From NCBI RefSeq assembly GCF_002910905.1, contig NZ_NEUE01000098.1, forward strand, positions 1 to 64,000: DNA of 64,000 nt, given 5' to 3'. Positions 34,800 to 42,050 of this stretch are shown here, piece by piece. Within the stretch, counting starts at the first letter, position 1; every line of letters begins with the position of its first letter. Source of the DNA: Streptomyces sp. SM11 (GTDB taxonomy: Bacteria; Actinomycetota; Actinomycetes; Streptomycetales; Streptomycetaceae). The translations under genes and the position numbers were made by a program. Under the pieces are notes generated by a model that worked only from the letters and a program-made list of their open reading frames with translations, had not been told where the DNA came from and ran no database searches.

Positions 34800-36020
34800 C
34801 TACGCTGCCGTGCGCGGGAATTCGCGAGTGAGGCCCAGCGAGCCCAGCCACTTCGCCGAGTCGCGCGGGGTGCGCTCGAAGGTCTCCCAGTCGATCGCGA
34901 TCAGGCCGAACGTGGCCTTGTACGTGCCCCACTCGTAGTTGTCCAGCGCGCTCCACGCCAGGTAGCCCCGGATGTCGAGGCCGTCCTCCAGCGCCGAGGC
35001 GACCTCGCTCAAAGCGCCCGTGTAGTAGTCGACCCGGCGGCTGTCGTCGGCGGTCGCGATGCCGTTCTCCGTGACGATCAGCGGCACGTCTCCGACCACC
35101 TCGGCCGTGTGGCGCACCGCCTCACCGACCGCGCCCGGGTAGTACTCCCACGTCGTCAGCGTCCGCTCGACGTCGTCCACCGCCGGGATCGGACCGTCCG
35201 GACCGATCCGCGTACGGGTGTAGGACTGCACGCCGATCCAGTCGTCGCCGCGCGCCGCCTCGATGAACACGTCCTCGCGCGGGTGGCGGTAGGCGGCGGT
35301 GACGTCCTCCGCTCCGGGGAGGGCCTGGTAGACCTGGTTGGCGATGGTCCAGCCGACCTGGATGCCCGCGTCCAGGGCCCGGACCTCCTTCACCGCCGCG
35401 TGGTGGGCGGCGATGACGGCCGCGGTCGTCTCGTCGTCGGGGGTGGGCAGGCCGGCGGGCGGGAAGCTGTTGTCGCCGCGCTTGGCCTGGCCCGCCATCA
35501 CGGCGATCATGTTCGGCTCGTTGATCGTGCAGACGTGGCTCACGCCCTCGGAGATCACCGGGGCGCAGGCCGCCACGTACCGCGCGAACAGCTCCACCGC
35601 GCCCTCGGCCGTCCAGCCGCCGCGCGCCTCGAACCACTGCGGGACGGTGAAGTGGTGCAGGGTCACCATCGGGCGCAGGCCGCGCTCGATCGCGCCCTCC
35701 ACCATCCTCCGGTAGTGGGCGAGTTCGGCGCGGGAGAAGTGGCCCTCGACCGGCTCGATGCGGGCCCACTCGATGGAGAAGCGGTAGTCGGTGAAGCCGA
35801 GCGAGGCCAGCAGGTCCATGTCCTCGGGCCAGCGGTGGTAGCTGTCGCAGGCGTCCAGGCTCGGCTCCGCGATGTGGGTGCCGACGGTGTGCTCCTTGAC
35901 CCACCAGTCGCTGTTGGAGTTGTTGCCCTCGATCTGATGGGCGGCCGTGGAGGCGCCCCAGAGGAAGCCCTCGGGGAACGGAACGGAGTTCGGCTGGTTC
36001 GGGGCAGGGGGGTGCGTCAT
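34800..36020 (-). CDS. Glycoside hydrolase family 1 beta-glucosidase
   Basis: 406 residues, no signal peptide, so it acts inside the cell. GH1 landmarks: FPEGFLWGASTAAHQIEGN at the start, acid/base Glu168 in TINEPN, nucleophile Glu318 in IVTENG, and WSALDNYEWGTYKATFGLI near the end. It hydrolyses beta-linked di- and oligosaccharides. As the fourth gene after a binding protein and two permeases it matches the layout of the cebEFG-bglC cellobiose operon, though the glucanase downstream points also to beta-1,2-glucan fragments. It is somewhat shorter than common 440-480 residue GH1 enzymes. Confidence 0.93.
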   Translation of the reverse strand: MTHPPAPNQPNSVPFPEGFLWGASTAAHQIEGNNSNSDWWVKEHTVGTHIAEPSLDACDSYHRWPEDMDLLASLGFTDYRFSIEWARIEPVEGHFSRAELAHYRRMVEGAIERGLRPMVTLHHFTVPQWFEARGGWTAEGAVELFARYVAACAPVISEGVSHVCTINEPNMIAVMAGQAKRGDNSFPPAGLPTPDDETTAAVIAAHHAAVKEVRALDAGIQVGWTIANQVYQALPGAEDVTAAYRHPREDVFIEAARGDDWIGVQSYTRTRIGPDGPIPAVDDVERTLTTWEYYPGAVGEAVRHTAEVVGDVPLIVTENGIATADDSRRVDYYTGALSEVASALEDGLDIRGYLAWSALDNYEWGTYKATFGLIAIDWETFERTPRDSAKWLGSLGLTREFPRTAA

Positions 36021-36117
36021 CGCGACTTGTCCTTCTGGTGGTGGTGAGGGGTGTGGCCGCCGTCTGCTACGGGGTGGGGTCGGCGGCCTCGTTGTGTGAA
36101 GTCGGGCGGCCCTGCGG

Positions 36118-36999
36118 CTACTTCATGCCCGCCGTGGCGATGCCCTGGGTGAAGTGCCGTTGCAGGGCGATGAAGACGACCAGCACCGGCAGCACGATCA
36201 GGAAGGCCCCGGCCATCAGCATGCCGTTGGAGCCGCCGGCCTTGTTGGGGTCGGTGGCGAAGGTCGCCAGGGCGACCGGAAGGGTGTACTTGTCGGGGTC
36301 GTTGGTCGCGATCAGCGGCCAGACGAAGTTGTTCCAGGAGCCCAGGAACGTGAAGATCGACAAGGTCGCGAGGGCGGGCTTCACCAGCGGCATCACAATC
36401 CGCCAGAAGATGTACCACTCGCTCGCGCCGTCCATCCGGGCCGCTTCCAGGAGCTCGTCCGGGATCGACTGCATGAACTGCCGCATCAGGAAGACCCCGA
36501 AGGCCCCGGCGGCGAACGGCAGCACCAGACCCGCGTAACTGTCGATCAGCTGGAGCTTGCTCATCAGCACGAACAGCGGCAGCAGCATCAGGTTGCCGGG
36601 CACCATCAGCGCACCGAGCACCAGGCCGAAGATCTTGTTGCGGCCGACGAAGTTCAGCTTGGCCAGGGCGTAGCCGAGCATCGAGCAGAAGACCAGGTTC
36701 GAGACGGTCACCAGTACCGCCACGATCACCGAGTTCATGAAGTACAGCGGCAGGTCCAGCTTGTCGAGCAGCTGCCGGAAGTTCTCCAGGGTCCACTCGG
36801 TGGGGATCCACACGGGCGGGCTGGCCGACAGCTCGCTCTGCGTCTTGAAGGCGGAGAGCCCCATCCAGAGGAAGGGCGCCGACATGACCAGCAGGCCGAG
36901 CGAGAGCAGGACGTAGACCAGCGGGCGTGCGGTGCTCCGCTTTCCGGGAGGCCGCTTGTCCAGGGCCTTGACCGGGGCGTTGCTGCTGGTGGCGCTCAT
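36118..36999 (-). CDS. Carbohydrate ABC transporter permease (MalG/CebG-type)
   Basis: 293 residues, six membrane spans. The cytoplasmic EAA loop reads LLEAARMDGASEWYIFWRIV. The N-terminal P-loop-free tail and the NPD-type end (HFTQGIATAGMK) fit MalG permeases. ATG 36999 overlaps the stop of the preceding permease gene (ATGA). It forms the channel with the MalF-type partner. No ATPase gene is present in this locus, so it should use a shared MsiK-type ATPase encoded elsewhere, as known for Streptomyces sugar importers. Confidence 0.92.
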   Translation of the reverse strand: MSATSSNAPVKALDKRPPGKRSTARPLVYVLLSLGLLVMSAPFLWMGLSAFKTQSELSASPPVWIPTEWTLENFRQLLDKLDLPLYFMNSVIVAVLVTVSNLVFCSMLGYALAKLNFVGRNKIFGLVLGALMVPGNLMLLPLFVLMSKLQLIDSYAGLVLPFAAGAFGVFLMRQFMQSIPDELLEAARMDGASEWYIFWRIVMPLVKPALATLSIFTFLGSWNNFVWPLIATNDPDKYTLPVALATFATDPNKAGGSNGMLMAGAFLIVLPVLVVFIALQRHFTQGIATAGMK

Positions 37000-37967
37000 T
37001 TCGTGTTGTCCTTCAGCAGTCGGAGCTGGAGCACCGTGATGCCCATGATCACCACGAAGAGGACGTACGCCATGGCGCTCGCGTAGCCCATGTGGAAGAA
37101 GTTGAACCCTTCGCGGTACATGTTCAGCGAGACCGTGAGGGTTGAGTCGGACGGGCCGCCCTGGGTCATCACGAACGGCTCCTCGAACACGTTGAGGTAG
37201 CCGATCGTCGTGATCACCGAGGCGTAGAGGAGGGTCGGCCGCAGGAGCGGGACCGTGATGGACCGGAACTCCTGCCAGACGCTCGCGCCGTCGAGCTTCG
37301 CCGCCTCGCGCACCTCGGTGGGGATCGCCTGGAGGCCCGCGATGAACAGCACCATCACCGTGCCGACGTTCCGCCAGACCGCCATCACGATCAGCGACGG
37401 CATCGCCAGCGTCTCGGAGCCGAGGAAGTCCGGTGCCGTCCAGCCCGCTTCGGAGAAGAGGCCGGCGATCAGCCCGTCGCTCGGATCGAGAACGAACCGC
37501 CAGACGACGGCGACCGCGACGATGGTGGTGACCACCGGGGCGTAGAAGCCGACCCGGAAGAAGGTCCGTGCCCGGTCGATGCCGTTGGTGAGCAGGACGG
37601 CCACGACCAGCCCGGTCCCGATGGTCAGCGGCACGCCGACGACCACGAAGTACCCGGTGTTGAAGAGGGACTTGAGGAACTTCTCGTCGCCGAAGAGGTT
37701 GACGTAGTTCTCGAACCCGATGAAGTTCGCTTCCCATGGGCGCGTTACGTTCCGCAGCCCGAAGTCCGTGAAGCTCATCACCAGCGTGGCGAGGATCGGG
37801 AACGCCATGAAGACGGTGAACAGGACGAGGAACGGGGTGGAGAACAGCCAGCCCGCCGCGTTCTGCACGCCCATCGACGGCTTGCGGCCTCGGCTGCCCG
37901 TGGGGGCGGGGGACGGTGCGTCCCCGGCCTCCCCGGGCCGTGCGGCCTTCTCGGTCGTGGTGCTCAT
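36996..37967 (-). CDS. Sugar ABC transporter permease (MalF/CebF-type)
   Basis: 323 residues with six membrane spans after a Pro/Ser-rich cytoplasmic N-terminus of about 35 residues. The EAA loop reads VREAAKLDGASVWQEFRSIT. The gene starts two bases after the binding-protein stop and overlaps the next permease by four bases, so all three are one translationally coupled unit. It builds the membrane channel for the sugar captured by the lipoprotein encoded upstream. Confidence 0.92.
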   Translation of the reverse strand: MSTTTEKAARPGEAGDAPSPAPTGSRGRKPSMGVQNAAGWLFSTPFLVLFTVFMAFPILATLVMSFTDFGLRNVTRPWEANFIGFENYVNLFGDEKFLKSLFNTGYFVVVGVPLTIGTGLVVAVLLTNGIDRARTFFRVGFYAPVVTTIVAVAVVWRFVLDPSDGLIAGLFSEAGWTAPDFLGSETLAMPSLIVMAVWRNVGTVMVLFIAGLQAIPTEVREAAKLDGASVWQEFRSITVPLLRPTLLYASVITTIGYLNVFEEPFVMTQGGPSDSTLTVSLNMYREGFNFFHMGYASAMAYVLFVVIMGITVLQLRLLKDNTK

Positions 37968-37969
37968 GG

Positions 37970-39214
37970 CTACTGCTTCACGAGGCCTTCGATCTCGGAC
38001 TGCGCCGCCTTCAGCGCGTCCTCGGCGGAAGCCTTGCCCTGCGTCACCTTGGCGATGGCCTGGTCCACCTTGTCGGTGATCTCGGTCCAGTTGGCCAGGG
38101 AAGGCGAGGACTTGGCGGTGTCCATCTGCTTCTTGAAGGTCTGCAGGTCGGCGTTGTCGGCGAGCGCCCCGGACTCCCACGCGGAGATGTTGGCGGGCAG
38201 GTCCTTCGTCCGCTCGTACCAGTCGGACTGGCCCTTCGTGTCGGTCAGGTACGTGATGAACTCGGTGGCGGCGGCCTTGTGCTCGCTGTCCTTGGAGATG
38301 ACGAGCGAGGAGCCGCCGGCCATGGAGGTGGAGGAGGCGTCCGCCGGAACGGATCCGATGGCCCACTTGCCCTTGATCTGCGGCTGACCCTCGTCGAGGA
38401 GCGTCACGTGCCAGGGGCCGCCGAAGAACATCGGGACCCGGCCGTTGCCGAAGTCCTTCACCACGTCGTAGCCGGGCTGTACGGACTTGTTGGCGAGGCC
38501 CTTGTCGAAGTAGGAGCCGTACTCCTTCAGCGCCTTGACGGCCGCCGGGCTGTCGATGACCGCCTCGCCCTTGTCGTCGACGATCTCACCGCCCGCCGAG
38601 TACAGGAAGGAGTAGAAGTTCTGCACGGTGTCCAGGCCGCTGGGCTGGATGGAAAGACCCCACTTCGTACCGGCTTTCTCCTGGTACGCGGTGGCGAGGT
38701 CCTGGAGCTCCTTCCAGCTCGCCGGAGCCTCGCTCACGCCCGCCTTCTCGGCCAGGTCCGTGCGGTAGTAGAGGACCCGGGTGTCGACGTACCACGGCAC
38801 GCCGTAGGCGGTTCCGTCCACCTCGCCCTGCTCCCAGCCCGCCGGGAAGAAGTCCTTCTTGTCGAAGACCTCGGTGTCCACCGGCTCCAGCACGCCCAGT
38901 TCGGAGAACTCGCCCAGGTAGCTGCCGCCCATCTGCGCCACGTCGGGCAGATTGCCCGCCGCCGCTGCCGAGACGAGCTTCTGGTGCGCGACGTCCCAGC
39001 CGATCGGGGTCACCTTCACCGTGATGTTCGGGTTGGCCTTCTCGTAGACCTCGGCCACGTCCGCGAGCTTCTCGCCCTCGGCTCCCATGGCCCACACGGT
39101 GAGCGTCTGCTTCTCGTCCGCCGCGACGTCGCCGCCGGAGGAGCCGCAGGCGGAAAGGGTGACGGCGAGCGCGAGCGCTAGGCCGGCGGGAGCGGTTCTG
39201 GCGATGCGGGACAT
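37970..39214 (-). CDS. Sugar-binding lipoprotein of an ABC importer (CebE-like)
   Basis: From ATG 39214 (AAGGAGGAG upstream), 414 residues. A lipoprotein signal ends in LSAC with Cys23 as the lipidated residue. The mature part has the family-1 solute-binding pattern (LTVWAMGAEGEKLADVAEVY, NPNITVKVTPIGW, LPDVAQMGGSYLGEFSELGV, YGVPWYVDTRVLYYRTDL). It captures an oligosaccharide outside the membrane for the two permeases downstream. A large palindrome with LacI-type operator sequences lies 37-67 bases before the start. Confidence 0.93.
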   Translation of the reverse strand: MSRIARTAPAGLALALAVTLSACGSSGGDVAADEKQTLTVWAMGAEGEKLADVAEVYEKANPNITVKVTPIGWDVAHQKLVSAAAAGNLPDVAQMGGSYLGEFSELGVLEPVDTEVFDKKDFFPAGWEQGEVDGTAYGVPWYVDTRVLYYRTDLAEKAGVSEAPASWKELQDLATAYQEKAGTKWGLSIQPSGLDTVQNFYSFLYSAGGEIVDDKGEAVIDSPAAVKALKEYGSYFDKGLANKSVQPGYDVVKDFGNGRVPMFFGGPWHVTLLDEGQPQIKGKWAIGSVPADASSTSMAGGSSLVISKDSEHKAAATEFITYLTDTKGQSDWYERTKDLPANISAWESGALADNADLQTFKKQMDTAKSSPSLANWTEITDKVDQAIAKVTQGKASAEDALKAAQSEIEGLVKQ

Positions 39215-39250
39215 GGGAGGGCTCCTCCTTGAGCAATCCGGATACTGCGC

Positions 39251-39281
39251 GATGTATGCGCTCCCTGTAAGCGCATACATC
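39251..39281. promoter_or_regulatory. LacI-type operator palindrome upstream of the sugar importer
   Basis: Two perfect 12-base arms (GATGTATGCGCT and AGCGCATACATC) are separated by CCCTGTA. The right part contains TGTAAGCGCATACA (39266-39279), a pseudo-palindrome centred on GCGC as expected for LacI repressors and 12 of 14 identical to the site at 41793-41806. The left part holds GCGCTCCC, half of the known CebR box. It lies between the divergent importer and esterase genes. Confidence 0.75.
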
Positions 39282-39469
39282 ACTCTGTGCCAGGCGCTTG
39301 GGAATCCGCAAGAGGGTGCTGGGTCACACTCGTGCAACGTGCTCGACAGCCTGACGCCTTGTTGGTGAACCGTAAACGCGCTGTTTGTGGAGCAACAGGC
39401 GATGTGACCGATTCGTCGCTCCGGGAGCCCGTGCCCGGCGCGGGCGTGGTCGGCCTCTACCCTCGCGGC

Positions 39470-40480
39470 ATGGCCTCATCCGTCGCGTTCTCCCACGGCT
39501 TCCCGTTCGACCCGGGCTACGGGTACGACGCGCCGGACGCCCTGCTGAACATCCCCGCCCCGCCCGCTCCCGACGGCTTCGACGCCTTCTGGCGGGGGCG
39601 GTACGCGCGTGCCCGCGCGGTCGACCCGCGGCCGGTCCTCGGCCTGGCGGAGGAGGAGCGCGACGGCGTACGGATCCACGGCGTGACCTACGCTTCCGTG
39701 GGCGGCGTCCGGCTCGGCGGCTGGCTCGCCCTGCCCGCCGAGGGGCCTGTGCGGTACGGATTCGTCGTCGGGCACGGCTACGGCGGCCGCCAGGAGCCCG
39801 GCCGCGACCTTCCGGCGCCGCTGCCCGGGGCCGCCGCGATCCTGCCGTGCGTACGGGGCATGGGGGTGCGGGGCCGGGTCGACTCCATCCCCGACCTGGC
39901 CGACGAGCATGTCCTGCACGGCATCGGCTCCCGCGACACCTACGTCATCGGCGACTGCGCGGCCGACCTGTGGTGCGCCGCCTCCGCACTCACGGCCCTC
40001 GTCCCGGAACTGGTGGGAGCCGGCCTCCCGGGCGGGCCCCGCCTCGGCTACCTGGGCGAGAGCTTCGGCGGCGGGCTCGGGGCCCTCGCGCTGCCCTGGG
40101 ACGACCGCTTCGGTGCGGCCCAGCTCACGGTCCCCACCTTCGGCAGCCACCCGCTGCGACTGACCCTGCCCTGCGCGGGCAGCGGTGAGGCGGTCCGGGC
40201 GCACCACCGCGAACACCCCGAGGTCACGGATGTCCTCGGCTACTTCGACGCGGCGACGGCGGCGACCCGGCTGACGCTGCCCACGCTGGTCGCGGCCGCG
40301 CTGTTCGACCCGTCCGTGCCGCCGCCGGGGCAGTTCGCCGTGCACAACGCGCTGGCCGGCGAGCGCGAGCTCCAGGTGCTGACGGCGGGGCACTTCGCGT
40401 ACCGGGGGATGGCGGCCGAGGCGGCGGAACTGGACGCGAACCGGACGCGGTTCTTCGGGGAGCGGCTGAGCCCCGCCTGA
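39470..40480 (+). CDS. Acetyl xylan esterase (AXE1) / cephalosporin deacetylase family protein
   Basis: 336 residues, no signal peptide. The opening (FDPGYGYDAPDALLNIPAP, DGFDAFWRGRYARA) and the serine elbow GYLGESFGGGLG (Ser198) fit the AXE1 family; Asp in ALFDPSVPP and His in TAGHFAYRG complete the triad. These enzymes remove acetyl groups from sugar oligomers in the cytoplasm, which suits a role after import by the adjacent transporter. No strong ribosome site precedes ATG 39470, so an upstream start or a leaderless transcript is possible. It shares its upstream region with the importer operon. Confidence 0.82.
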   Translation: MASSVAFSHGFPFDPGYGYDAPDALLNIPAPPAPDGFDAFWRGRYARARAVDPRPVLGLAEEERDGVRIHGVTYASVGGVRLGGWLALPAEGPVRYGFVVGHGYGGRQEPGRDLPAPLPGAAAILPCVRGMGVRGRVDSIPDLADEHVLHGIGSRDTYVIGDCAADLWCAASALTALVPELVGAGLPGGPRLGYLGESFGGGLGALALPWDDRFGAAQLTVPTFGSHPLRLTLPCAGSGEAVRAHHREHPEVTDVLGYFDAATAATRLTLPTLVAAALFDPSVPPPGQFAVHNALAGERELQVLTAGHFAYRGMAAEAAELDANRTRFFGERLSPA

Positions 40481-40619
40481 CGCGGCCGCGGGCCACGGCT
40501 CGTGCCGTGATCACCCGGTGTCGCCCCGGTCCCACCCCGGTCCTGATCCGCCGGACGCGCCCTGGGTGGCGACGACGGCACGACGGGCAGGAGGTCCGGG
40601 GCGGGCGGCGCGCCCCGGT

Positions 40620-41690
40620 TCACCCGCAGCCGCAGCTGGCCCGCCGCGTCACCGAGACCGGCAGCTCCAGCGAGACCGGCGCGCGGCCCGGGTCCGCCAA
40701 GCGCTGCACCAGCAACTCCACCGCCTGCTCGCCCAGCCGCCGGATCGGCTGCCGGACGGTCGTCAGGGGCGGGCGGACGATCCGGCTCAGCGGGATCCCG
40801 TCGAACCCGGTCACGGCGATGTCCTCCGGCACCCGCACCCCGCGCCGCTCCAGCGCCTGGAGTGCGCCGACCGCCATCTGGTCGTTGGCGAACAGCATCG
40901 CCTCCGGCCGCTCCACCCCCGCGCTCTCCGACCGGTCCAGCAGGGCGCCCGCCGCCAGCGCGCCCTCGGCCTGCGTCATCATCCCGGCGCGCAGCTCCGG
41001 CCGGGAGGGCACCGGAAGGCCCGCGTCCCGGCACGCCTCCCGGAAGCCCCGGAACCGGGCCTGGGCGTCCGGTGAGTTCTCCTCGCCGCCGATGAACGCC
41101 AGCCGGCGCAGCCCGTGGTCCTCGATCAGGTGGCGGGTCAGTTCGCGCTCGCCCTCGGCGTTGGCCACCACGATGTGGTCCAGGTGGTCGATCTCGCGCG
41201 GTCCGGCGAGCATCACCACGGGCAGCCGGCGCGATATGACCTCCAGGTCCTCGGTCGGCACGGTCCGCGCCAGTACCGCGAACCCGTCGACCCGCCCCGC
41301 GACCTTCGCCACCAGGCTCTCGGGCCCGCCCTCCAGCGAGGCGGCGATCAGCAGGGCGTAGCCGTGCCGCCGGGCCGCCCGTTCCATGCCGCGGATGATC
41401 TGGTCGGAGTAGAGCATCACGGCCTGGTCGTCGTCCGCGTCGCTCGCCGCCGCGGCGGTCTCGGCGTCCGGGTCCGCGTAGTCGGGGAAGCACAGCCCGA
41501 GCACGCCCGTGGTCCGGCTGGCCAGGCCCCGGGCGCTGCCGCTCGGCACGTATCCCAGCTCGCGGGCCGCCTCCATGACCTTCTCGCGGGTCTGCACGCG
41601 TACGGAATCAGGGTTCCGGTAGACCCGGGAGACCGTGGCAATGGAGACGCCCGACCGCTCGGCGACGTCGTACACCGTGGGGGCGCTCAC
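40620..41690 (-). CDS. LacI family transcriptional repressor
   Basis: 356 residues from GTG 41690. The N-terminal LacI helix-turn-helix is clear (TVYDVAERSGVSIATVSRVY, RNPDSVRVQTREKV), followed by a hinge helix (GSARGLASRTTG) and a periplasmic-binding-like sugar domain (LFANDQMAVGALQALERRGV, EDIAVTGFDGIPLSRIVRPP). The end is ASCGCG. It probably controls the importer, glucosidase and esterase genes next to it, and itself, through operators at 39251-39281 and 41793-41806. The inducer would be the imported oligosaccharide. Confidence 0.92.
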   Translation of the reverse strand: MSAPTVYDVAERSGVSIATVSRVYRNPDSVRVQTREKVMEAARELGYVPSGSARGLASRTTGVLGLCFPDYADPDAETAAAASDADDDQAVMLYSDQIIRGMERAARRHGYALLIAASLEGGPESLVAKVAGRVDGFAVLARTVPTEDLEVISRRLPVVMLAGPREIDHLDHIVVANAEGERELTRHLIEDHGLRRLAFIGGEENSPDAQARFRGFREACRDAGLPVPSRPELRAGMMTQAEGALAAGALLDRSESAGVERPEAMLFANDQMAVGALQALERRGVRVPEDIAVTGFDGIPLSRIVRPPLTTVRQPIRRLGEQAVELLVQRLADPGRAPVSLELPVSVTRRASCGCG

Positions 41691-41792
41691 TCGACCGTCC
41701 GTCCGCTTCTTCTTCCGCGGCGCCCGCGCCGGGCGCGGTTGCCGTCACCGGTCCGGCGGCGTGTTCGCCGGCCGATGCGATCACGAGGCTCG

Positions 41793-41806
41793 TGAAAGCG
41801 CATTCA
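41793..41806. promoter_or_regulatory. LacI-type operator upstream of the repressor gene
   Basis: TGAAAGCGCATTCA is a pseudo-palindrome centred on GCGC and shares AAGCGCAT plus the outer TG/CA with the operator at 39266-39279. It lies about 100 bases before the LacI start, consistent with autoregulation. Confidence 0.7.
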
Positions 41807-41917
41807 CCCTAGATCCTGGGCCGTGCGACGAGCAAGGCCTCCCGGCGTCGCGCGGGTCGTGTCGAGCGAAACGTTCCTCCGGTCGGGTGAGCTTGCGGCT
41901 CCCGCCCGTCGTGTCTG

Positions 41918-41943
41918 CGCCCCCTCGCGCGAGGGGGCGTTTT
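41918..41943 (+). terminator. Intrinsic-type terminator or attenuator upstream of the peptide-binding lipoprotein gene
   Basis: Arms CGCCCCCTCG (41918-41927) and CGAGGGGGCG (41930-41939) are followed at once by TTTT. It is the only GC stem plus T-run of this kind noticed in the window. There is no plus-strand gene before it, only the divergent LacI gene, so it should act in the leader of the gene at 42051 or end a short RNA. Confidence 0.65.
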
Positions 41944-42050
41944 CAGTGGGCGGAAGGAATCAGTGTGATCAACTGCAAATGCCACCACATACGCACTATC
42001 CGGTCCATTCCGGTACGGGGTGGTCCGGGCCGGCCCCGGAGGTATCAGCC

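Noticed and set aside
39373..39385. AAACGCGCTGTTT as a third LacI operator before the esterase
   Set aside because: It has short complementary ends but does not share the AAGCGCAT core of the other two sites.
41965..42050. Possible leader peptide with Cys-Lys-Cys near its start before the binding-lipoprotein gene
   Set aside because: A GTG with a fair ribosome site exists, but the frame does not close before the gene and continues as noise inside it, so it is not a defined leader peptide.
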